Shown: piece by piece, positions 10,866 to 19,597 of the stretch
Layout: the number at the start of each line of letters is the position of its first letter
Numbering within the stretch: the stretch's first letter is position 1
Assembly (NCBI GenBank): GCA_963971575.1
Contig: OZ020622.1
Span: 35,432,301-35,496,300 of the forward strand
Direction: 5' to 3'
DNA length: 64,000 bases
Source: Liopterus haemorrhoidalis
Taxonomy: Eukaryota; Arthropoda; Insecta; Coleoptera; Dytiscidae
The notes under the pieces: model-generated
The model's database searches: none
What the model saw: only the letters and a program-made list of their open reading frames with translations
Told to the model about the DNA's origin: nothing
Position numbers and translations under genes: made by a program

Positions 10866-11010
10866 GAATGGAGGTGTTATATATTCCAAACTGCTGATTC
10901 TACAATATTTATTGATGACTTTAGTACTTGTCTATAGAGAACATTTCAATATTACAATATCTTTTGTCGAACCATTGTGTGTTAATAAAGTAATTTTTTA
11001 ACAACAACTT
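10866..11010 (+). repeat. Probable 3' LTR remnant
   Basis: The purine-rich GAATGGAGG ends just before a TGTTATATATTCC start, as expected for a polypurine tract followed by an LTR. A polyadenylation-like AATAAA lies at about 10984. The right border is unclear, since coding sequence of another element resumes near 11010-11030. Confidence 0.45.
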
Positions 11011-11024
11011 TTTAAAGTTCAACT

Positions 11025-11356
11025 CGCCACCTCTAAATTTAACAGTGAAATGGTAATGGTCTTTAACTGTATCAGCGCTGTATGAGTATGTTTTTTCACA
11101 GATGGGACATTAATCAACTGTTCTAAATGTTTGCTCTTGATCTAATGTTTATTTTTTCTATAGGAATAATATTAGAAAAAATTTCATCTAATTTGGAATC
11201 GATTTGTTTGAGTTTTTGAGTGAACCAATTGATACAGTCAACACCGGTGTATGATTCAAACCCAGATAAAGAATCATCGTACGAGCATTTCAAATAATAA
11301 GCGATACTAAAAGTATTAACTATTAATCTCTCCCCAGAGATGGTAGAAATCATTAC
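11025..11356 (-). pseudogene. Fragment resembling the zinc-binding region beside PolB in Polinton-like elements
   Basis: Read on the minus strand, 11353-11123 gives YLKCSYDDSLSGFESYTGVD then CINWFTQKLKQIDSK. After a frame change come CPICEKTYSYSADTVKDHYH and FTVKFRGG (11110-11030). A Cys pair followed by a D-H-x-H motif and a K-(F/Y)-R-G element is what I recall from insect proteins that carry this module next to a protein-primed DNA polymerase B. The polymerase itself is not present. Both ends are cut by other elements. Confidence 0.5.
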
Positions 11357-11551
11357 GTTAGCTTGTTGTGCTTTGCATAATTATTTGCTAAGTTGTTTAA
11401 GTCCACTAGAAGTTGAACAATTATTAGAATCGAAGAATAGAAATTTATCTAGGTTTTAGAAACAGAGAACAGGTTCGATTAGAAGAGAATTTTTAAATTA
11501 TTCTAATTCCGATACTGGAAAAGTTGCTTGGCAGGATAATTTAATATAGTT
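11352..11551 (+). pseudogene. Harbinger transposase C-terminal fragment
   Basis: Short frame with LACCALHNYLLSCLSPLEVE, an in-frame TAG, then SIRREFLNYSNSDTGKVAWQ before a stop. The C-ALHN motif and the terminal F..Y....G.V.WQ pattern are the extreme C-terminus of PIF/Harbinger transposases. It abuts the PolB-type fragment directly. Confidence 0.75.
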
Positions 11552-12390
11552 TTATTTATTTAATATAATTTTATTTTATATAACATATTATATTGTATAT
11601 ATAAACATAAGCATAAAATAAGAAAATTATGAGCACGCGTTAAGAGTTTGGCGTACCTTCAAAATTTAAAATTTACAGCAGTAGTAGCTTTTAGTCTCTT
11701 ATGTTCATTCAGTTTTTGACTATATGTATATAAGATATATTATAATTAATTAGTTAATTACTTGTAAAATAGCAACGGAGTCCAACTAAATAAGTATATA
11801 AAAACAAGGCAATGCAATTTAAATTAATTAATTTTAGGATTTCTATGTAATCTCTCAACCGTAGAATAAGTAATCTTAAGAACTTGAAGTGCAACGGAAT
11901 ACAATTTGACTATTATCTAAATTGCCATTGTGAAGATATAATGAGTGCCAGTGGAAGTGTTTCCTGAAACTCTAGTGAAAAGTAATGTGACACAAACTAA
12001 AAAGTGAATTCCAACTCATCTTTGCAACATATTCTGGAATTCTCATAGACTGCAGTACCCACTCAAGAAAGCGCTGTGTTCAATCGACATCACAAATTGA
12101 CGTCGTTATGAAGTGGAAGGATGACATTATTATGACTCAATATGACGTGAATATTGTAGTCACAGTGCTTTCATGCTTCCAGAATTTAACTGTCATGTAA
12201 AAGTCCTCTAAAAGACCAAAAAATAAAATAAAGTAACAAATGTACATCCCTACCGATTGAATTCAGCATTCATTCAGATGTTCCATATGAAATACGCAAC
12301 AAGTATAAAATGGACATGAGTAACAACAAATTCAGCCTCGCGCAGCGGACAAATTGGTGAATCAACTAAGCTCAAAATTCAACAGTTAAC
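11552..12390. other. AT-rich non-coding DNA, pre-insertion flank of the LINE
   Basis: No frame or family motif is recognised. Its right end is the target of the LINE insertion; the same locus continues at 30140. Confidence 0.5.
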
Positions 12391-12403
12391 CCTTCATGGG
12401 AAA
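12391..12403. repeat. LINE target-site duplication, left copy (13 bp)
   Basis: CCTTCATGGGAAA here and again at 30127-30139, bracketing the LINE and everything nested in it. Confidence 0.9.
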
Positions 12404-12566
12404 GTTAGTTAGTTAGTTGAAATTTTTGGCGCACAGCAACAAAGGCTATTTGCGCCTAACGCAGCCCATCTAAATGACTAGACTATATATTAAAAATAAA
12501 AATTTAGACAATAAATAAATAAATAAATAAATAAAATCATTAAAAAATACGCATACTCAATAAAAG
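12404..12566 (-). mobile_element. Distal 3' UTR and tail of the LINE
   Basis: It matches 44657-44816 and 61013-61174 nearly base for base. It begins with the tail repeats GTTAGTTAGTTAG (complement of CTAA units) and includes the shared GGCGCACAGCAACAAAGGC. The uninterrupted copies read AAAAGAAATCTTGCACTG, which shows exactly where the gypsy element entered. Confidence 0.93.
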
Positions 12567-12570
12567 AAAT

Positions 12571-13577
12571 TGTGGGAGTGGTAATTTCAGAAATAAAATT
12601 TCATTATTATTTAAAGTAAAAATTATTCAATTAGTTAAAAAGTATTCAATTTATTCAAATGTAAGAACTAATCTACTTTAAGATAAACTTTCTCAAGGGT
12701 TAGTTGAGCTATCATATATTTTTCTAGCTACGCATTAAAAAGATACAGAGTGATTTACCGGGTCGTATATTATATGATTAGTTTGAAAGAACGTTATTGT
12801 TTAGATCAAAATAGTATCAGTCAAACGTTTATACAAAAGCAGATAGGCGACAATATATTTTCAGTGAGATGGACCGCGTAATAATTAGAGTCAAAATTTA
12901 ATCACTTGGGTTTATAAATTATTGGTAATAGAAAGATAAGTTTATAAAAGGGTTGTTGTTAATGTGGAGAGCTGATTATTTTTATAACGATAAAAAAAGG
13001 GGGTCAGAGATCAGATAATTAGTTTTAAGTAAAGAGTTGGAAAAATCTTGTGAGAGACAAAGTCAGTGATGAATAAAACGCCACCGTGAACGGACGAACC
13101 TCCCAAGTAATTTTGGTAGAGAAACCCGGTAGTTGTCGAGAGTAAACAGAAGTAATCTGGAAGTGTTGAGGTCTATTTAGAATTATATAAACGAACCTCG
13201 TAACCGGTTAAACACCGTGAGTGTTGTGAGGTGAATACGGTGATGGTGAGGTTTTGTGAGTGTCTCTCATGGGATTTTATAGCCAGCGATAATTGTAAGT
13301 TCTAATGTAATCAATAACCTTTTCGATTCTAATTAAACAGTAAACGTAGATTAAGTAAAATGCAGACTTTAATTCAAACACCCTTATTCCTCTCATAAAG
13401 AGTCTAAGCAACCAACCAGCGGATCCTTTAGATTTTCAGACTTGATACCGCTCGCAAGTTTTGGAAATCCACTATGTGGAGGGCCTTTCAAAGTAAGTAC
13501 CATGTAGTACAAATGAAATTATTTAAATTCATCTAGCCAACCTTGACGTTTCGACCGATCCTAGAAATGCCCCCACA
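12571..13577 (+). repeat. 5' LTR of the env-bearing element
   Basis: Starts TGTGGGAGTGG and ends ATGCCCCCACA, with short inverted ends. It contains a TATA-type box (TATAAAAG, 12943-12950) and an AATAAA signal (13072-13077), which suggests that R lies between about 12975 and 13100. Confidence 0.95.
12943..12950 (+). promoter_or_regulatory. TATA-type box in the 5' LTR
   Basis: TATAAAAG, with the polyadenylation signal about 125 bp downstream; the spacing suits a U3/R boundary just after it. The same box recurs in the 3' LTR at 23524-23531. Confidence 0.6.
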
Positions 13578-13580
13578 TTT

Positions 13581-13592
13581 TGGTGTCAGGTG
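13581..13592 (+). promoter_or_regulatory. Primer-binding site, tRNA-Leu type
   Basis: TGGTGTCAGG starts three bases after the LTR. It is complementary to a tRNA 3' end ...CCTGACACCA, as in insect tRNA-Leu. The match beyond ten bases is poor. Confidence 0.65.
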
Positions 13593-14030
13593 TTTTTACT
13601 TGAGAATATATAAATTAAATTGGTTTCAAGTGTTGTATTTGGGAATAACGCATATTGGATTGTATTAAAAAAAATTCTGAGAATAATCTAGGTATGTGGT
13701 ATTCAGTTGTGTTCAAGTAAATGAGTCAAAATTTAGATAATTACACTTTTTGTTGTTATTTTTTATGATTTTGAGACGACATGTATTCTCAAGTACTGGT
13801 TGCTTCGCTTATGATTCTTTAAAAAGGGAATGAGGATTTTAATTTACAAATAATAATAGAATTCTAATGTCGCGTAATTAACAAAATTAAACAAAAATTT
13901 AAACAATGATATAAATATTAAAAATTATAAAATTAAAATTACAAAATTTAAATTCGGTTAATATCACTGCGGGTAACAATATTTCTCATAGATTTCTTTT
14001 GTTATTAACGGACCAAAATAATTACTCAAA
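13593..14030 (+). other. Leader before gag
   Basis: AT-rich untranslated leader. No coding potential is seen. It probably holds packaging signals and the splice donor for the env mRNA, neither of which I can place. Confidence 0.5.
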
Positions 14031-15095
14031 ATGACGACTTCGGCTGATACAACTATCCAACAATTAACAACAAGCGTTGCAAATATATCAATTGGCTCAG
14101 TTCCACGTTATAACGGTACTACAGACGTCATAGATTTTATCGAGGAATTCGAATGCATTTCACTTATGGCAAAATGGTCCGAAAGCGAAAAAGCTATAAT
14201 GGCGCGCACACATTTGTGTGGAGAAGCAAAGAAACTAATAAAATCCGAACCATCATTAAGTCGAGTAAATACAACGTGGACACAAATTAAAGATGCTCTT
14301 AAAAGACGTTTTAAAGGCAACAAGGATACGGAAAGCGAGGATATGGAAAATTTTTACAGTATAAGGCAATATACAAATGAGTCTGTTGAAGAATATAGAG
14401 TGAGACTTAGAATTGCGGGAGTAAAATTGTTTAAAGAAACGGAAAATATAGAAGAAAATAACATCCTAGTGAGTAGATTGAGACACGATCTTAAAATACG
14501 TTTTATTAGCGGTTTGGTACCAACATTAAGAAGTAAGGTGATGTTTGCGGAACCAAAAACATTTGATGAAGCAGTAGAGATAGCATTAAAAGCGGAAGAT
14601 ATTGAAAATAAAATTAATAAACAAGATAAAAAGGTTCGACTATCGGAAGAAACTAGAACATCTGGTTATGAACAGACAAGGGTTCATCGACCTTCAGGGG
14701 TTACCCACCCTTCAAGACATGTTGAAAGAAATAGGGACAGGTCCGTACCCCGACCAAGGTCAACATCTGGTTACACTCAAAATTTTTCGTATAACCGCAA
14801 CAATAGTCCAAGAAACCAAAATTATTACGGTCAAAACCGAAGTCAAGAAAGAAATTTTACCAGTAATTATGGACAGACTAATTATTACAACCGCAGCCAA
14901 CGTCAAGAAGCAAGCTATAATAGAATCATTAAATGTAGGAATTGTGGCAAACAGGGACACGTAATGCGGAACTGTTTTCAACTTGTGTGTTACAGATGTA
15001 ACAATAAGGGGCATTTTGCAAACAAGTGTCATGTGAATTTAAACGAAAACAGGCTCTCTCTAGACCGCTCCTTAGGCAGGGCCTACCGCAATTAA
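14031..15095 (+). CDS. gag: Gag polyprotein
   Basis: 354 aa. The N-terminal two thirds is a capsid-type helical region (for example IDFIEEFECISLMAKW, residues 36-51, and the uptake-type segment around SVEEYRVRLRI). Then comes a basic, Arg/Asn/Tyr/Gln-rich linker. The nucleocapsid region has two CX2CX4HX4C zinc knuckles: CRNCGKQGHVMRNC from residue 302 and CYRCNNKGHFANKC from residue 320. These bind genomic RNA during assembly. The last codons overlap pol by about 90 bp, and the slippery site lies at 15038-15044. Met at 14031 is the first in frame after the leader. No damage is seen. Confidence 0.93.
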   Translation: MTTSADTTIQQLTTSVANISIGSVPRYNGTTDVIDFIEEFECISLMAKWSESEKAIMARTHLCGEAKKLIKSEPSLSRVNTTWTQIKDALKRRFKGNKDTESEDMENFYSIRQYTNESVEEYRVRLRIAGVKLFKETENIEENNILVSRLRHDLKIRFISGLVPTLRSKVMFAEPKTFDEAVEIALKAEDIENKINKQDKKVRLSEETRTSGYEQTRVHRPSGVTHPSRHVERNRDRSVPRPRSTSGYTQNFSYNRNNSPRNQNYYGQNRSQERNFTSNYGQTNYYNRSQRQEASYNRIIKCRNCGKQGHVMRNCFQLVCYRCNNKGHFANKCHVNLNENRLSLDRSLGRAYRN

Positions 15096-18000
15096 GTAGA
15101 AATAAGGAAAATGTAATCATAACGAGAGTGATAGATAATCGTAAAGGAGTATCTCGTAATATTTTTAAAGTAAAATTAGGAAATAAATTTAGATATGTTT
15201 TATTAGATACAGGGGCGGAATTGTCATTAATAAGTGAGGAAAGCGTGAATAAATTAAATTGTGAGAGAATAGCAGGACGTGAAGTAAATTTGATTGATGT
15301 TCAAGGAAATAGAATACCGCATCTTGGATGGGCGCAAGTTCAGATAAATATTGGAAAGAGAAATGTGGAAATACAACATAAATTTTTAATTGTCAAAAAT
15401 ATAAATATGAATGTGGATTTATTAGTAGGCGTGGACTTTTTACAACAATTCAACGCAAAAATCAATTTCAAAGACGGTAGTGTCACAATTAACGGCATAA
15501 AATTGTGGTTAGAAAATGAACTGGAATACAATACTAGAAGAAATGCAGTCAGTGAAAATGGAAAGGAAGGAAAAATAGGCGGTGATATTAATGCGCAAAA
15601 AGATACAAATGTTGAGCGATATAGTAAAGAAAGACAGAATAAAACACAGAAAAAATGTGTCAGATTTAAAGTAGATACAGGAGTACAAACAGACGGCGAC
15701 TTCAATTTTATTGAAGAAAAGGGGGAACTGAAGCAGGTTAGGGCAGAATGTGAAGAAGAAGAAGAAGAAATTAATGAAGACAGGGTTGATACCTCATCTC
15801 CAGAGAACCAAGGGAATCCGGAACCTTTTGTTCACCTATCTGAAAGAGTTGAGATACCAGCCAGGTCCGAGTGCATTACAAGAGGATTTTTGAAAAGGAA
15901 GTACAACTTTTCAGAAGATGTTTTACTAGAACCAGCTGAAGTTCCATTCCAAGGTGTATTGATTGCCAGAGTCGCATGTAAATCTGCAGAGTTTGTACCT
16001 GTGAGATTAATTAATGTATCTTCAGAGAAAGTTGTATTGCAAAAAGGCACTAACGTGGGTCATCTAACGCCAATCGAAAAACCATTACAGGATCATCACA
16101 GTATGAATGTAAAGGTAGAAAGAAGCGAATTAGATGAATCAGCGAGAAGAGAGATATTTTGCAAAGCGGGGAGATTTAATGCCAAACAAGAAGCCATTGC
16201 AGGATCATCAAAGTATGAATGTAACGGTGAAAATAGGCAAATTAGGGGTAATAGCGCAAAAATGGATTGTTTGCAACAAATTGATTTAAGTCACCTAAGG
16301 GAAGACGAGAGGAATCAATTATCAGAGTTACTCAATGAATTCAGCGATATATTTCAGTCACCTAAGGCAAAATTGAGTTGTACGAGCGAAGTGAAGCATA
16401 GGATAATCACGGAAGATGTTCATCCTATAGCCAAGAGACCGTACAGAGTACCATTTGCACAGAGGGAAGCGTTGCAAACAGAAATTGATAAGATGTTAGC
16501 GGATGGAATTATCAGGCCAAGTATGTCACCTTGGTCAGCGCCCGCCATTATTGTAGCGAAAAAACGACTGCCGAATCAAGATCCAGAGTTACGCGTATGC
16601 ATTGATTACAGAGAATTGAATGCAATAACAAAAAGCGATTTCTTTCCATTGCCGAATATCCATGACACAATTGATCAATTAGCAGGTGCGACACATTTTT
16701 CAACGATGGATTTAGCTAGTGGATATTACCAAGTGGAACTAGAAGAACAAGACAAAGAGAAGAGCGCATTCTCGATTTACAATAACCATTACGAATTTAA
16801 CCGTATGCCCATGGGATTAAAAAATTCACCGAGCACGTGGCAAAGATTAATGTACGTAGTTTTATCAGGGCTAAACGCAGATTTTTGTTTAGTGTATCTG
16901 GACGATATCATTGTTTTTTCAAAAGGGAGTGTAGAAACACATGTGGACAAGTTACGTAAAGTATTCTTGAGAATGCGGACACATAATTTAAAATTTAAAC
17001 CTACAAAATGTCACTTTTTGAAGAAAGAAGTTAAATTTCTAGGACACATTATTACGATTGATGGATGTAAAGCCGACCCTGAAAAACTTAAAGCTGTTAA
17101 AAACTACCCAAAACCTAAGAGTGTTAAAGACATACGAGCATTTTTAGGATTGACAGGATTCTATAGAAAATTTATACCAAGATTCTCGGAAAAAGCCAGA
17201 CCACTTACCGAACTAACAAAAAATGGAGTACCATATGTTTGGGGAAAACAAGAAGAAACAGCATTTGAATATTTAAAAACAGCACTAATTACAGCACCCA
17301 TTTTAAAATATCCAGATTTCAATAAACAATTTGTCCTTACTACAGATGCATCAGGATTTGCAATTAGCGGAATTTTAAGCCAAGACCATAATGGATATCA
17401 ACACCCAATTTGTTATGGAAGTAGAATATTAAATAAAGCAGAGCGCAACTATTCCACGATAGAAAGAGAATGCCTAGCTGTTGTACACTTTGTTAAAAAA
17501 TACAGATGTTATTTAGCCGGTTCACAGTTTAAAATTATCACAGATCATGCTCCATTAAAATACTTATTATCAATTAAAGATCCGTCATCAAGATTAGCAC
17601 GTTGGTCCATGTCATTATTAGAATATGACTTTATAATAGAACATAAACCGGGAAAACTCAATAACAACGCAGACGCTTTATCAAGAATAATAAGTCCAGA
17701 CAATACAACAAATAGTATTTACATGAACGCAGAGCAGGATACAGAAGAATTACAGTCAATAGAGCCAAGTACTGATGTCATATGGGACATTACTCAAATT
17801 TCTAAAGAACAACACGTAGATAGAAAAACACGAGTAATAATTGACAGTGTGAAAAACCAAGAAAATGAGTCATATTATCTTAGTAAAGATCGCATTTTGT
17901 ACAGAAAGAGGGAGAAGTATGAGAGAGAAGATAAAATTGTAGTTCCAGAAAATATGCAAACTAAAATTATGGAATTGTATCATGACATGCCGTTATCAGC

Positions 18001-19516
18001 ACACATTGGATACAATAAAATGTTAGAAGCCATTCGAAAGAAGTTTTTTTGGAAAGGAATGACAACGGACATAAAAACTTACTGCGAAAGATGCGAATCA
18101 TGTGCTGTACATAAACTGGGAATTAAGACAAAAGCTACATTGCAACAAATATCCGTACCTGCTCAACCTTTTGACAGAATTTCATTAGATATAGTAGGAC
18201 CGCTTAATCTAACCGAAAAAGGTAATAAATACATTTTAACAGTAATAGATTACCTTACAAAATACCCAGAATGCATACCATTACCAGATATACATGTAAA
18301 AACAGTAGCCAAAGCTTTCGTAAACAGAATAATTGTAAGACATGGCGTACCGCATGCCTTATTAACAGATTGTGGATCACAATTCACATCAAAATTATTC
18401 AAAGAAATGTGCGATATTTTGAAAATCCAAAAACTTCAAACAACACCTTATCATCCAGAATGTAACGGACTGATTGAACGAATGCATTTGACAATGAAAA
18501 CAATGTTATCGCATTTTGTAAGTGAAGAGGATAATTCGTGGGATGAGTACTTACCTTTTGTAGAATGTGCATTAAGGAACTCGATTAACAAAACAACAGG
18601 CGAATCACCATTCTTTTTGATGCACGGGCGTGATATGAACCTACCGTTCGATGCAATATTAAAACCACAAAGATTGCATTATAATTTAGAAGAAGACTAT
18701 CCTGCAGAAATTATGGCAAGAATGAATAAAGTACATATGGAAGCAAGAAGATTGTTAGAGGAACAATCAGAGAAACAAAGTTTAAATTCAGCCAAGAAAG
18801 CGAGAAATAAAAATTACATAATAGGAGACAAAGTATACATGCTAAGTCCACCAGTTTTATCTAAAGAATTAGCACCAAAATTATTACCAAAATGGTTAGG
18901 ACCATTTAGAGTGATTAGAGTACTGGGTCCCGTTAATTACGAAATTAGAGAAATCTATGGGGATAAAACACATAAAGTGCATGTCAATAAATTAAAACCA
19001 TGTAAAACCTTAATTTCAACCGAAAGTAGCAGCGATGAATCTAACGACGAACTTATTAATGACGAAATAAATGAAAATGATAATATTGCGGATAATTTTA
19101 ATAATAATAATAATATTATGATTAACGATGAGGGTAATGATAATAGGAATAATATAAAAGATGGCGAGAGTAGTAATAATAATAATAATAATAATGGTAA
19201 TAACAATCATGTTAATGTTAAAAATAATTATAATAATAGAGATAGACGGTGTACGTGTAAACCAGATATTGTTAATCATAATACAAATAATGAAAATAAC
19301 TTTCAAAATTCTAGTGACGAGGGAAATCCATTTGTAGAACTTTTAATACCTGTGAGGAGAGACAAAATAAACATAGAATTAAATAATAGTGATAACCACG
19401 AAACTGCACCAGCTGTGAATGAGCGAGAGACATTAACACCTGTAAATCAACCAATATCTACAAGATCACGTGGCCCAGCGCCAGATATCCCGTGGATCTA
19501 CAAGGGTAGAGTGTAA
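15008..19516 (+). CDS. pol: Pol polyprotein (PR-RT-RNase H-integrase), -1 frame
   Basis: The frame opens after a stop at 15005 and is entered by -1 frameshifting. Counting residues from 15026: protease LLDTGAELSLIS (Asp 61); reverse transcriptase with VYLDDIIVFS (about 623-632); RNase H LTTDASGFAISGIL (Asp 774); integrase zinc region (HIGYNKML...CERCESC), then Asp 1055 (SLDIVGPL), Asp 1115 (LLTDCGSQFTS) and Glu 1151 (NGLIERMH), giving the usual D,D-35-E spacing. The C-terminus is a long Asn/Asp-rich tail encoded by AAT repeats, ending in DIPWIYKGRV. All catalytic residues are present and the frame is unbroken. Confidence 0.95.
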   Translation, partial: GAFCKQVSCEFKRKQALSRPLLRQGLPQLSRNKENVIITRVIDNRKGVSRNIFKVKLGNKFRYVLLDTGAELSLISEESVNKLNCERIAGREVNLIDVQGNRIPHLGWAQVQINIGKRNVEIQHKFLIVKNINMNVDLLVGVDFLQQFNAKINFKDGSVTINGIKLWLENELEYNTRRNAVSENGKEGKIGGDINAQKDTNVERYSKERQNKTQKKCVRFKVDTGVQTDGDFNFIEEKGELKQVRAECEEEEEEINEDRVDTSSPENQGNPEPFVHLSERVEIPARSECITRGFLKRKYNFSEDVLLEPAEVPFQGVLIARVACKSAEFVPVRLINVSSEKVVLQKGTNVGHLTPIEKPLQDHHSMNVKVERSELDESARREIFCKAGRFNAKQEAIAGSSKYECNGENRQIRGNSAKMDCLQQIDLSHLREDERNQLSELLNEFSDIFQSPKAKLSCTSEVKHRIITEDVHPIAKRPYRVPFAQREALQTEIDKMLADGIIRPSMSPWSAPAIIVAKKRLPNQDPELRVCIDYRELNAITKSDFFPLPNIHDTIDQLAGATHFSTMDLASGYYQVELEEQDKEKSAFSIYNNHYEFNRMPMGLKNSPSTWQRLMYVVLSGLNADFCLVYLDDIIVFSKGSVETHVDKLRKVFLRMRTHNLKFKPTKCHFLKKEVKFLGHIITIDGCKADPEKLKAVKNYPKPKSVKDIRAFLGLTGFYRKFIPRFSEKARPLTELTKNGVPYVWGKQEETAFEYLKTALITAPILKYPDFNKQFVLTTDASGFAISGILSQDHNGYQHPICYGSRILNKAERNYSTIERECLAVVHFVKKYRCYLAGSQFKIITDHAPLKYLLSIKDPSSRLARWSMSLLEYDFIIEHKPGKLNNNADALSRIISPDNTTNSIYMNAEQDTEELQSIEPSTDVIWDITQISKEQHVDRKTRVIIDSVKNQENESYYLSKDRILYRKREKYEREDKIVVPENMQTKIMELYHDMPLSAHIGYNKMLEAIRKKFFWKGMTTDIKTYCERCESCAVHKLGIKTKATLQQISVPAQPFDRISLDIVGPLNLTEKGNKYILTVIDYLTKYPECIPLPDIHVKTVAKAFVNRIIVRHGVPHALLTDCGSQFTSKLFKEMCDILKIQKLQTTPYHPECNGLIERMHLTMKTMLSHFVSEEDNSWDEYLPFVECALRNSINKTTGESPFFLMHGRDMNLPFDAILKPQRLHYNLEEDYPAEIMARMNKVHMEARRLLEEQSEKQSLNSAKKARNKNYIIGDKVYMLSPPVLSKELAPKLLPKWLGPFRVIRVLGPVNYEIREIYGDKTHKVHVNKLKPCKTLISTESSSDESNDELINDEINENDNIADNFNNNNNIMINDEGNDNRNNIKDGESSNNNNNNNGNNNHVNVKNNYNNRDRRCTCKPDIVNHNTNNENNFQNSSDEGNPFVELLIPVRRDKINIELNNSDNHETAPAVNERETLTPVNQPISTRSRGPAPDIPWIYKGRV
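15038..15044 (+). promoter_or_regulatory. Programmed -1 ribosomal frameshift site (TTTAAAC)
   Basis: The heptamer T TTA AAC is set exactly in the gag reading frame (codons AAT TTA AAC), as required for tandem slippage. It lies inside the gag/pol overlap, and pol is in the -1 frame. I cannot fold a convincing downstream stem by eye; bases 15050-15090 are the place to look. Confidence 0.82.
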
Positions 19517-19597
19517 AAAAAAAAAAAAAAAAAAAACTAGTAGGAACTAAGTGTGATTAATAATAAAAAGTAAAATAATAGTGACAAATTAATAACA

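Noticed and set aside
18955..19306. Minus-strand Leu/Ile-rich frames opposite the end of pol
   Set aside because: They are the complement of AAT repeats that encode the Asn-rich tail of Pol.
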